Shown: one piece after another, positions 24,994 to 33,262 of the stretch | Position numbering within the stretch: the stretch's first letter is position 1 | How the letters are laid out: each line of letters begins with the position of its first letter | Assembly (NCBI RefSeq): GCF_042676245.1 | Contig: NZ_JBHTKA010000008.1 | Coordinates: forward strand, 496,001 to 560,000 | Direction: 5' to 3' | From: Ohtaekwangia kribbensis | Lineage (GTDB): Bacteria; Bacteroidota; Bacteroidia; Cytophagales; Cyclobacteriaceae | Length of the DNA stretch: 64,000 nt | Notes under the pieces: model-generated | Databases searched by the model: none | Told to the model about the DNA's origin: nothing | Seen by the model: only the letters and a program-made list of their open reading frames with translations | Made by a program: the position numbers and the translations under genes

Positions 24994-25659
24994 TCAACTC
25001 ATCACCTCACGCAACACCTGCACCGACTTCATCTCGCCAATAGTTTCAATGTGGTCGGTATAGAATTTCAATAACACTTCCAGTATTTCCCTGCGTAACG
25101 GGTTTGATATAGTCAGCGGAGTATCATACTCAGCTATAACAACCTTCTCGAGCATGGCCTCGGCTTCAAGCGATGCAAGTCGTCCGCCAACAATTTCGTT
25201 TTTGGTTTGCGCGCCAAAACCCAGGAAGCGACTCAGCTTGATAAGAAACACCAGGTGGAAGTTTTCAACCTTTGTTTGCTGATCGAGCTTTATCATCGAT
25301 TGAATCAGAAAATCGCATAACTCCTGCGCATGACTTTCTTCCTTTACCGTTTTGTTAATCACTTCGTTGATGAACATCGCCAGCGCAGACTTTGGCACAT
25401 CGGTGGGTATAGTAATGTAAGGATAGAAACATTTCATTTCTTTAATACGCATGATGTTCGCATTCTCGCGATGATATACCACCAGATCGAGCAACGTGAG
25501 TGGTTGATATAGCGCTATTCTACTTTTTGTTGATTGCGTACGCACACCATTCACGATATAGCTCTGCATACCAAACACCTCGGTAAAAATATTTACGATG
25601 ATGGACGAATCGCCATACCGTGTATACCTGAAAACTATGCCGCGTGTTTTATGAAGCAT
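24994..25659 (-). CDS. recO: DNA repair protein RecO
   Basis: A 221-residue recombination mediator that anneals SSB-coated DNA and works with RecF/RecR to load RecA. The N-terminal OB-fold is visible as TRGIVFRYTRYGDSSIIVNIFTEVFGMQSYIVNGVRTQ, followed by an LYQPLTLLDLVVYHRE strand pair and a helical C-terminal domain. The zinc-finger cysteines of many RecO proteins are missing, common in this phylum. It begins 5 bp after the porZ-like gene stop, making it the third gene of a tdk - porZ-like - recO operon. Confidence 0.92.
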   Translation of the reverse strand: MLHKTRGIVFRYTRYGDSSIIVNIFTEVFGMQSYIVNGVRTQSTKSRIALYQPLTLLDLVVYHRENANIMRIKEMKCFYPYITIPTDVPKSALAMFINEVINKTVKEESHAQELCDFLIQSMIKLDQQTKVENFHLVFLIKLSRFLGFGAQTKNEIVGGRLASLEAEAMLEKVVIAEYDTPLTISNPLRREILEVLLKFYTDHIETIGEMKSVQVLREVMS

Positions 25660-25664
25660 GAGTA

Positions 25665-27893
25665 TTATTCTACCACTGCAATTTTACCCACTACACTTTC
25701 GACGCCATCGGATGAAGCTGCGAACACAAGATATACACCGGTGGCTGCGCGTCTGCCGTTATAGTCGCGCACATCCCACATTGCCGTTCCACCATTAGCT
25801 TGTGTCTGCCAGATTAGTTTACCACGGATGTCCGTAATCTTTACAGTAGCATTTGTAGCCAAGCCGTTAATGCCAACGCTTCCGTTAAAATTATTCGTAA
25901 CCGGATTCGGAAAAATCTTCACCGACTGAAATACAGAATTGCTTTCCGTGGCATCGCCTCTGTACGATACTATACCTTTATCAGTCGCAAAAAATACTTC
26001 ACCCGTTTTATGGTTGATTGCTATATCTCTGATAACATTCGAAAGCAGCGGACTGTTATCGGTGGTAAAATTATAGATCATCTCTTCGCCTGTAGCATTA
26101 AAGAGCCACACACCTCGCTCCGTCCCCATCCACTTACGATTGCCGCCATCAATGGCTATGGCAGTAACTTTATCATCGCGCAACAAAAACCGGCTTTCAT
26201 ATATAGGCTTAATCGCTTCACCGGATGGTTCAAAAAAATACGCAACACCTATATCTGTGCCTACCCATACGAGTCCGTCATGATCAACTGCTATAGATCG
26301 CACGTTCTTGCTTGGCAAAGCACCACTTCCACTGGCGTCCGTTATATACTCGTAGCCTTTGCTGGTTCGGTCGTATACATATATGCCTCCGCCTTGCGTG
26401 GGGTTTGTTATCATCCAGATATAGCCTGATAAATCAACAGCCAGATCAACCGGGTAGCGTGCAGCAACAACCGGGGCTGAGAATGATTCCCACGTATCAT
26501 CCGTCTTCAGTAAATGAAGCGAATTCACCGCGCCATAGTTAGCAACCCAAAGGCCGTTGTCAGAATTTGCAAGCGCTGTAATGTTTACAAATTTACCGGG
26601 GGGATTCAGGTTTATTAGTGGACTATTGTTGGCATTAAAAACGTTAACCGAGCCATCGGTTTTCTGTCGTTCAAACCCTTCACCAAACGAAGCGAAGTAT
26701 GAGTTACCGGATGGATCAACCACCACATCCGTTATATCTGTAAGCGATGTTGACTGCGCTGCCCAGACGCCATTGGTAAATTTATCAGCAACACCTTTGT
26801 TATTGAGTTTAACAAACGCAGATGTATAGCCACCCGCTATAGCATATATACTTCCATCCGCATAAGCCAGTCTGAATGTAGCTGTTTGTGACGGGCCATT
26901 CGGCAGATAACTTTGAAATGTTCCATTGGCATCTGAGAGTAATCCGTTTACGTTATCACCAATCCATAGTTTGCCGTTATCTTCTAACGCGTAAAGCGGA
27001 GCTTCAATTTTTTCATTAGCAACTTGTGTAATGTTGTTACCAGCATCGATCTCCCACAGTTTACCGTCAGCACCTGTCAACAAATTATTCCCTGAAGCAC
27101 TCAGAAAAGTAAATGTCTCACCGGTGAGGTAACTTTCTATAGTCCATGTTCCGCTTAAGGAAGTATAGCTGAACAAACCTGAGTTATCGATAGCAGCATA
27201 GATCTTATTATTAAAAGCTGCAATGCCTTGTATCGCGCCACTAAATGTACCGGTGTTGTGGCGCTTATAATTGTTAAAGTCTAGCAGGTTATCATCAAGA
27301 TCACCGGCCATTACACCTTTATCAGTTGCCAGATATATACTATCGTCTTTAAAGGTGGCTGCATTTATTTTTAGTGTTTCACCACTGGCACCGAGGTCGC
27401 GCCAGGTTTCTTTTACTTCAGCGCGTGCAAGATCAAATACAACAACACCAAAGTCGGCTGAGAGATAGGCGAGCCCATTGTGCAAGGCTATGTGATTTAT
27501 ACTTTTTGTTCCGGTTATAGATGTAGTGCGTGTGGGGTCAAGTGCTTTTATCGCATTGCCTTTTATTACATCAATCTTGCCGTCTTCATAACCAATCAGC
27601 AATTGTTCATGCACACCATCGTATTGAATAAACGTTACGGTGGTTCCGCTCAGGCCGTTCATTTTGGAGTAACTCGTTATGCTGTTGTCATCAAGATCGA
27701 GCATCATTACTCCGTTGGATGTAGCACCGAATATATAGTCATTGTCCAGCGTGATACTTTTTACGGAGTTATACGAGATGTGGACGCGCCAGGTGCCTAT
27801 TGGGATTTCCTGGGCGATGGTGTGAGAAGTAAGGAGTAAGAAGTGAGAAGTAAGGAGTAAGGAGGTAACGAACGACCTGGAGGAGGACGCCAT
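25665..27893 (-). CDS. PorZ-like T9SS beta-propeller protein with type IX C-terminal domain
   Basis: A ~742-residue exported protein. The signal peptide ends ...TSHTIAQ; the mature part starts EIPIGTWRVHISYNSVKS, followed by two regions of propeller blades (NGLSGTTVTFIQYD, DHDGLVWVGTDIGVAYF, NRKWMGTERGVWLFN: two-component-regulator-propeller type). The C-terminal ~85 residues (VKIFPNPVTNNFNGSV ... GVYLVFAASSDG) are a T9SS sorting domain. This architecture is that of PorZ, a surface component of the type IX system that works with the sortase PorU. Two starts are possible: 27893 (chosen, classic signal peptide) or 27938, whose ATG overlaps the tdk stop by 4 bp. A 21-bp tandem repeat encodes part of the signal peptide. 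Confidence 0.82.
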   Translation of the reverse strand: MASSSRSFVTSLLLTSHFLLLTSHTIAQEIPIGTWRVHISYNSVKSITLDNDYIFGATSNGVMMLDLDDNSITSYSKMNGLSGTTVTFIQYDGVHEQLLIGYEDGKIDVIKGNAIKALDPTRTTSITGTKSINHIALHNGLAYLSADFGVVVFDLARAEVKETWRDLGASGETLKINAATFKDDSIYLATDKGVMAGDLDDNLLDFNNYKRHNTGTFSGAIQGIAAFNNKIYAAIDNSGLFSYTSLSGTWTIESYLTGETFTFLSASGNNLLTGADGKLWEIDAGNNITQVANEKIEAPLYALEDNGKLWIGDNVNGLLSDANGTFQSYLPNGPSQTATFRLAYADGSIYAIAGGYTSAFVKLNNKGVADKFTNGVWAAQSTSLTDITDVVVDPSGNSYFASFGEGFERQKTDGSVNVFNANNSPLINLNPPGKFVNITALANSDNGLWVANYGAVNSLHLLKTDDTWESFSAPVVAARYPVDLAVDLSGYIWMITNPTQGGGIYVYDRTSKGYEYITDASGSGALPSKNVRSIAVDHDGLVWVGTDIGVAYFFEPSGEAIKPIYESRFLLRDDKVTAIAIDGGNRKWMGTERGVWLFNATGEEMIYNFTTDNSPLLSNVIRDIAINHKTGEVFFATDKGIVSYRGDATESNSVFQSVKIFPNPVTNNFNGSVGINGLATNATVKITDIRGKLIWQTQANGGTAMWDVRDYNGRRAATGVYLVFAASSDGVESVVGKIAVVE
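27822..27863. repeat. 21-bp tandem duplication inside the porZ-like signal-peptide region
   Basis: GTGAGAAGTAAGGAGTAAG plus two bases is repeated head to tail at 27822-27842 and 27843-27863. Being a multiple of three it stays in frame and yields the doubled segment LLTSHFL / LLTSHTI in the hydrophobic core. Confidence 0.8.
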
Positions 27894-27934
27894 TTTCTTA
27901 AATATAGTTTGGCAAAGTAATTTTAGTATCACGA

Positions 27935-28540
27935 TCATAGGTCAGGCTTCTTTCTTGCTTTCATGCCTTCTATAAATGCCTGGCGACTGCGGGCTTCATA
28001 TTCTTTGCGTTCGCCCAACATCACTTGTTGCTCACCGGGCGTGAGGCGGAAGGAGAACGAAGCGAGTTCACCATTCTGTGCACAGATGGCGTGAACTTTT
28101 GTAACAAACTCGGCAACGGCCAGCAGGTAGGGCATTGGTCCGAAAGGTTTACCTTCAAAGTCCATATCAAGTCCGGCTACAATTACCCTTTTACCGTTGT
28201 TGGCGAGTGTATTGCAAACCTCCACAATGGCATCGTCAAAGAATTGAGCTTCATCAATTCCTACCACTTCACAATCTCCGGCCAGCAGTAATATATCGCT
28301 GGCAAAATTTACGGGTGTAGATCGTATGGCCGTTGCGTTGTGCGATACAATTTGTTCGTGGTGGTAGCGTTTGTCAATAACGGGCTTGAAGATCTCAACT
28401 TTTTGCTTGGCTATAATAGCACGGTTCAGTCTGCGGATAAGTTCTTCCGTCTTACCCGAAAACATGCAGCCGGCAATTACTTCAATCCACCCAACACGAC
28501 CTTGTTCGCGTCTGCTGCCTAAATGTGGTTCTATAAACAT
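27935..28540 (-). CDS. tdk: Thymidine kinase, zinc-site cysteines mostly lost
   Basis: A 201-residue type II thymidine kinase (dTMP from thymidine plus ATP, salvage). P-loop AGCMFSGKTEELIRRL at residues 23-31, Walker B/catalytic region VVGIDEAQFFDD, and VIVAGLDMDFEGKPFGPMP. Most enzymes of this family have a structural zinc held by CxxCG and YEARCRxC; here these read CAQNG and YEARSRQAF, leaving one of four cysteines. The thymidine-binding loop around that site is otherwise conserved. First gene of an operon; its stop overlaps a possible porZ-like start (ATGA). Confidence 0.92.
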   Translation of the reverse strand: MFIEPHLGSRREQGRVGWIEVIAGCMFSGKTEELIRRLNRAIIAKQKVEIFKPVIDKRYHHEQIVSHNATAIRSTPVNFASDILLLAGDCEVVGIDEAQFFDDAIVEVCNTLANNGKRVIVAGLDMDFEGKPFGPMPYLLAVAEFVTKVHAICAQNGELASFSFRLTPGEQQVMLGERKEYEARSRQAFIEGMKARKKPDL

Positions 28541-28723
28541 TCGTTAAAATTAAGCATAGCCATGAAATAAAAATACGCAGTAACATGAACAGGCATCGGT
28601 AAGATTTAGCTTCGTTCCCGTTGGTCTGTCTCAATTCTGCTGTCTAAAGTCTGTTTACAAACTAAATGTATCGCATCTAATTAATATCTTTAAGGCGGTT
28701 AATACTCATCAACGTATCGAAGC

Positions 28724-29797
28724 ATGGATGAAAAGATAAGTCTCGAAGCAATAGCCCTCTATGGAGATTCGTACGCAGAAAGTGTGCTGAAGGGATTTTT
28801 TTCTTCGAAAGACAAAATCAGTGGACAGGAAATTCTCACGCTGTGTAATGTGCAGCAGGTAAATCTCTTTGTGATCCGCGAGCTTTTCCGCGCGTGGAAA
28901 GAAGAAACCAAAAAGCTCAAGAGTGCTTACTTCGACTATGAAAACCCGGACGTAAAGGAAGCGCTCGAAAATTTTATGGGTGTGCTTTCAAAAAATATTT
29001 CCATCGATCGCCTGCATTTTGCTCCGCTACTAAAGAAAGCCTCCAGCCATGCACTAATGGTAATTTTCGATCCGTATGATTTCTTTTCGATGATCATTAC
29101 CGGAAAGAACAACAAGCTTGAAGTAGAATCTTTCCGTGAAGAGATAAAATACCTGAAGGTAAACAAGGCGCCACTCGACCGCATGCTGCAGAAGATGGAA
29201 GAGAAAGGTGCTAAAGAACTATCAGGCAATGAGGCATTTGCTATACTCGACCAGATACTGGAAGAAGTAAATTTTACTCCGGAAGATGTAGAAGACTATA
29301 TCGAGAAATTCTCGGCTGTGGTGCCACTCGATCCGGCTCGCTTCTTTGTAAGTAAAGAACCGGTAGCCAAACCGATATCTCAACCTGCAAGACCCATTGA
29401 GGCTCCGAAAGTTGTAACAGCAACGCCTCCTCCTCAGCAACAAACTATACAGCAGCCACCACCACGACCTGCACAGAACACACCGCGCGTACAACAGCCT
29501 CAGCAGGCATCAAGTCTTAACGACCGAATTGGCCGCGAGTCAAAACAAACCGTGGCCGGTAATTTCAAGATCTTCAAGATAAAAGATAGTCTCACGATCA
29601 ACCAGAAGTTCATGTTCACCAAAGTGTTGTTCCACGGTGACTTTGAATTATTCAGCAAAGCCATTGATCGTATCGACCAGTTGGATACACTCTCGGCAGC
29701 ATTACGCTATATCGATGAAGAGTATGCTTCTACCTGGGATCGCGACAGCGAAGAGTTTCACGAATTTATGGAACTGGTTGAGAAAAGATTTTCGTAG
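28724..29797 (+). CDS. Conserved protein of unknown function with Pro/Gln-rich linker
   Basis: A 357-residue cytoplasmic-looking protein I do not recognise. Residues 1-~205 are mostly helical and acidic (ENFMGVLSKNISIDRLHFAPLLKKAS; FDPYDFFSMIITGKNNKLEVESF). Residues ~215-265 form a low-complexity Pro/Gln/Ala linker (PPPQQQTIQQPPPRPAQ). Residues ~270-357 are a compact domain (FKIFKIKDSLTINQKFMFTKVLFHGDFELFSKAIDRIDQLDTL) ending in an acidic helix. The two-domain-plus-linker layout suggests an adaptor or scaffolding role, but that is inference. Single-gene unit, divergent from tdk and convergent with the next gene (11-bp gap). Confidence 0.75.
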   Translation: MDEKISLEAIALYGDSYAESVLKGFFSSKDKISGQEILTLCNVQQVNLFVIRELFRAWKEETKKLKSAYFDYENPDVKEALENFMGVLSKNISIDRLHFAPLLKKASSHALMVIFDPYDFFSMIITGKNNKLEVESFREEIKYLKVNKAPLDRMLQKMEEKGAKELSGNEAFAILDQILEEVNFTPEDVEDYIEKFSAVVPLDPARFFVSKEPVAKPISQPARPIEAPKVVTATPPPQQQTIQQPPPRPAQNTPRVQQPQQASSLNDRIGRESKQTVAGNFKIFKIKDSLTINQKFMFTKVLFHGDFELFSKAIDRIDQLDTLSAALRYIDEEYASTWDRDSEEFHEFMELVEKRFS

Positions 29798-29808
29798 TGT
29801 CCTGTAAA

Positions 29809-30315
29809 TCAGGCTACACGAATCTTTATGATGCCTTTGTTATTGTCAATCTTCAGTTCGAAGATGCGGGTAATGAACGTGCTCAAACGTAAGCCGGCCA
29901 TCTGTGGCGTATAGTCTTCCGGATAGAAAACCGTGAGTTCTAATATTGCACGGATAAACTGCTCGTGCCTGCAGAATTCCTTTGCCCACTGACGGAATGT
30001 TGCCGTCCACTCTTCATTATATTTTATTGCCGGGTCGCGACCATCAAAAATAAATTCGAGCTGGTTATCGCTATAGTTTTTGTAACGGTATACGGCTGCC
30101 AGGTGCTGGTAAAACTCACTGAGGTGCGAATAATCAGACGTAGTGTGTTGCTTGATGCGCTCGGCAGTCTCGTCCATTAAGCCTAACGCATTGAAACGGA
30201 GCAGGTATTCTACTTTAACATAGTCTACCAGGTATTGCAGCAACGAAATTTCAAGAGACGACTGTACCTCTTTAAGAACATAGTTTTTATCGCGTGGGAA
30301 AAACTTACGAAGCAC
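29809..30315 (-). CDS. Conserved hypothetical protein (168 aa)
   Basis: A 168-residue protein with no signal peptide or membrane segment and no family I recognise. It is rich in aromatic and charged residues (LEISLLQYLVDYVKVEYLLRFNALGLMDETAERIKQH; YRYKNYSDNQLEFIFDGRD) and predicted largely helical, with a short beta-rich end (FELKIDNNKGIIKIRVA). The start codon is GTG at 30315. A perfect -7 box (TACCTTTG, 30351-30344 on the minus strand) lies ~30 bp upstream, inside the terminator of the preceding gene. Convergent with the Pro/Gln-linker gene. Confidence 0.6.
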   Translation of the reverse strand: MLRKFFPRDKNYVLKEVQSSLEISLLQYLVDYVKVEYLLRFNALGLMDETAERIKQHTTSDYSHLSEFYQHLAAVYRYKNYSDNQLEFIFDGRDPAIKYNEEWTATFRQWAKEFCRHEQFIRAILELTVFYPEDYTPQMAGLRLSTFITRIFELKIDNNKGIIKIRVA

Positions 30316-30343
30316 GAGTCTGGTTTAAAAAGTTATATGTTAA

Positions 30344-30351
30344 CAAAGGTA
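30344..30351 (-). promoter_or_regulatory. -7 box for the 168-aa gene
   Basis: TACCTTTG on the minus strand, 28 bp before the GTG start. No TTG at -33; it abuts the T-rich end of the upstream terminator hairpin. Confidence 0.4.
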
Positions 30352-30352
30352 T

Positions 30353-30390
30353 AAAAACAGGTGATGCTCCGAAAGCCCATCACCCGTTTT
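30353..30390 (-). terminator. Terminator of the FMN glutamate-synthase-like gene
   Basis: GGTGATG (30360-30366) pairs with CATCACC (30378-30384), extended by AAAAC/GTTTT around single mismatches. The minus strand ends in a T-rich tract. It is 14 bp after the gene's stop. Confidence 0.65.
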
Positions 30391-30403
30391 CATAAACAAA
30401 AAT

Positions 30404-31984
30404 TTAAAAGCGATCGGCACTCGCAGACTCACAAGATTTTTTATAGGGATCAGGCACGGAACAATCCAGCATAGAACCTGTTGGTATAGATGGGTATATT
30501 TCTTCGAGGGTTTTAATCTCGTTCATAAATATACGTCTGCTGATCTGGTGGCGGTTGAGTTTGCGTGGATTATCAAGACCGGCTGCCGCGAGTAATTCTA
30601 CAAAACTCTCCACGGTATGTTTGTGGAAGTTGGCAACGCGCACTTTCTTATCGTCAATATCCAAACCTTGCACCAGCTCGGGATCTTGCGTTGCAACGCC
30701 AGTCGGACAGGTGTTCTTGTTACATTCCAGTGCCTGTATACATCCCAGTGCCATCATCATGGCGCGGGCGCTGTTACACATATCAGCACCCAATGCTATA
30801 GCACGGATCATATGAAAGCCGGTAAGAATTTTTCCGGAAGCAATAACCCGTATATGCTGACGGATGTTATAGCCTTTCAGCATGTTATCTACAAATGCGA
30901 GACCTTCGAGCAACGGCATCCCTACAAAGTTAGAGAACTCCGGAGGTGCTGCACCTGTTCCGCCTTCGCCACCATCTACAGTGATAAAGTCAGGATACGT
31001 ATCAAGCTCAACCATCGCTTTGCAAATTGAAATGAACTCGCTCTTGCGGCCGATGCAAAGTTTAAATCCAACGGGTTTACCGTCTGCCAAGTCACGCATC
31101 TGCTTGATGAACAGTATCATTTCACGCGGAGTTTGAAATGCACTGTGATAGGGAGGAGAGAAAACCGTAGTACCTGCTTTCACCAAACGTATCGCGGCAA
31201 TTTCCGGTGTATTCTTTTTAGCGGGAAGTATACCTCCATGCCCAGGCTTGGCTCCTTGTGAAAGTTTCAGCTCGATCATTTTTACTTCGGGGCGCAGCGC
31301 ATTCTTCCTGAAACCTTCCGGACTAAAATTACCGGCTTCATCACGCGCTCCAAAATAACCTGTCCCAATCTGCCAGATCAAGTCACCTCCATTATCGGTG
31401 TGATGATGACTGATACCACCTTCACCCGTGTTATGAGCAAAGCCTCCGATTTTGGCGCCAGAATTCAATGCTATAACAGCATTACTACTCAACGAACCAA
31501 AACTCATTGCCGATACATTTAATATACTGGCGGAGTAAGGATGCTTGCAATCTTTGTTACCCACGAGTACACGCGGACTTTGATCCATCTTATGAAAATC
31601 AAGCGGAACGATGGAGTGACTCATCCACTCATAACCCTCTGCATACACGTTGAGTTGTGTACCGAATGGCGTAGTATCAATTTGTTTTTTAGCGCGCTGG
31701 TATATAACGGAGCGATCAATACGGTTGATAGGTGAACCATCCGTATCCGACTCAACAAAATACTGCTGGATCTTCGGACGCATGTCTTCAAAAACATAGC
31801 GAAGTCTTCCGAGCACCGGGAAATTTCGTTTAATCGATTGTTTCTTCTGGATCATATCCTGTATGCCCATGCCGATAACAGGGCCTATAAGTATAAATCC
31901 GAAAAGCGCTGGCCACCAGAACCAGGCCCACAGCAACATCAGCATCGTAACGACAATGCTGGTGACAACAAAAATTTTTCTCAT
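30404..31984 (-). CDS. Membrane-anchored FMN-binding glutamate synthase-family protein
   Basis: A 526-residue protein with two N-terminal membrane segments (residues ~4-40) and a large domain like the FMN/synthase domain of GltB: LNVSAMSFGSLSSNAVIALNSGAKIGGFAHNTGEGGIS, MIELKLSQGAKPGHGGILPAKK, DFITVDGGEGGTGAAPPEFSNFVG, HIRVIASGKILTGFHMIRAIALGADMCNSARAMMMALGC and a Cys cluster CNKNTCPTGVATQDP. It lacks the glutaminase and C-terminal domains of true glutamate synthase. The physiological reaction of this stand-alone membrane form is not established to my knowledge. Own terminator at 30353. Confidence 0.86.
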   Translation of the reverse strand: MRKIFVVTSIVVTMLMLLWAWFWWPALFGFILIGPVIGMGIQDMIQKKQSIKRNFPVLGRLRYVFEDMRPKIQQYFVESDTDGSPINRIDRSVIYQRAKKQIDTTPFGTQLNVYAEGYEWMSHSIVPLDFHKMDQSPRVLVGNKDCKHPYSASILNVSAMSFGSLSSNAVIALNSGAKIGGFAHNTGEGGISHHHTDNGGDLIWQIGTGYFGARDEAGNFSPEGFRKNALRPEVKMIELKLSQGAKPGHGGILPAKKNTPEIAAIRLVKAGTTVFSPPYHSAFQTPREMILFIKQMRDLADGKPVGFKLCIGRKSEFISICKAMVELDTYPDFITVDGGEGGTGAAPPEFSNFVGMPLLEGLAFVDNMLKGYNIRQHIRVIASGKILTGFHMIRAIALGADMCNSARAMMMALGCIQALECNKNTCPTGVATQDPELVQGLDIDDKKVRVANFHKHTVESFVELLAAAGLDNPRKLNRHQISRRIFMNEIKTLEEIYPSIPTGSMLDCSVPDPYKKSCESASADRF

Positions 31985-32064
31985 ATAGATAATGGAATCA
32001 AAATATATAGTTTGACGATAGACGCTTAAAGTTTAGAGGAAGTATATAGTAAAAAGACACACGG

Positions 32065-33096
32065 CTAGTCGAACAGTCCCGGTCTTTTTCCGAGCGGCGG
32101 AACAACCTTCAGGTGCTTGTATGCCAGCTCGGTGGCTTCGCGCCCACGGGATGTTCGCTTGATGTAGCCCTCCTGTATCAGGAACGGTTCGTATACTTCT
32201 TCAATGGTTTCACTTTCTTCACCCACAGCTGTGGCAATCGTAGTGATACCCACCGGACCACCTTTGAATTTTTCAATGATGGTGAGAAGAATGCGGTTGT
32301 CCATTTCATCAAGACCATTCTCATCTACATCCAGTGCTTTCAATGCAATCTGTGCTATAGCTTTGGTAATGGTTCCGTTTCCTTTTATCTGGGCGAAGTC
32401 GCGCGTTCTCCGTAACAGGTTGTTGGAGATACGTGGGGTTCCACGACTTCTGCGCGCAATTTCAAAAGCAGCATCCGGCTCTATCGGAGTATTTAATATA
32501 GCAGACGAACGGTTCACAATCTTTGTAAGCAACGCTGAATCGTAATATTCAAGTCGCGCATTTATACCGAAGCGTGCGCGTAGGGGTGACGTTAGCAGAC
32601 CAGCCCGCGTTGTTGCACCTATGAGCGTGAAAGGATTTAGTCCGATCTGAACAGAGCGTGCATTCGGCCCGGAGTCAAGCATAATATCAATGCGAAAATC
32701 TTCCATCGCAGAGTATAGATACTCTTCCACGATAGGGTTAAGGCGGTGGATCTCGTCAATAAACAAAACATCATGAGGCTCCAGGTTGGTGAGTAGGCCC
32801 GCAAGGTCGCTGGGTTTATCAAGCACCGGACCAGATGTTATTTTGATATTGGCTTGAAGCTCGTTGGCAATAATGTTCGAAAGTGTAGTCTTCCCGAGTC
32901 CGGGAGGGCCATGTAACAACACGTGATCGAGCGGTTCGCTTCGCTGCTTGGCCGCCTGAACAAAAACTTTAATATTATCTACTACCTTTTGCTGACCTGT
33001 AAAGTCTTCAAATGATAATGGACGAAGTGCTTTCTCAATCTCCTTTTCAACAGCACTCTGGCCTTCGCCATCACTCTTCAGGTAATCTTCACGCAT
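32065..33096 (-). CDS. ruvB: Holliday junction branch migration helicase RuvB
   Basis: A 343-residue AAA+ motor that, with RuvA, drives branch migration of Holliday junctions. Walker A GPPGLGKTT at residues 63-71, Walker B VLFIDEIHRLN, sensor 1 TLIGATTRAGLLTSPLRARFG, arginine-finger region and the C-terminal winged helix (GGPVGITTIATAVGEESETIEEVYEPFLIQEGYIKRTSRGR). Start MREDYLKSD at 33096 matches the family length. Monocistronic; divergent from apbE across 166 bp that contain no gene. Confidence 0.97.
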   Translation of the reverse strand: MREDYLKSDGEGQSAVEKEIEKALRPLSFEDFTGQQKVVDNIKVFVQAAKQRSEPLDHVLLHGPPGLGKTTLSNIIANELQANIKITSGPVLDKPSDLAGLLTNLEPHDVLFIDEIHRLNPIVEEYLYSAMEDFRIDIMLDSGPNARSVQIGLNPFTLIGATTRAGLLTSPLRARFGINARLEYYDSALLTKIVNRSSAILNTPIEPDAAFEIARRSRGTPRISNNLLRRTRDFAQIKGNGTITKAIAQIALKALDVDENGLDEMDNRILLTIIEKFKGGPVGITTIATAVGEESETIEEVYEPFLIQEGYIKRTSRGREATELAYKHLKVVPPLGKRPGLFD

Positions 33097-33262
33097 GATG
33101 TTGATCTTAGTGTGGTAAAGGTCATAAAAAAAGTTATTGAAATCGACTAAATCGTATAAGAAGACAGCACGATTTATTTTTCAAAAAAAGAATCTCTCCG
33201 GGAACCAATGAGCAACATTGTTGCATTTACATTTTTACGATTAACTTGCAGATCAATTCAGC

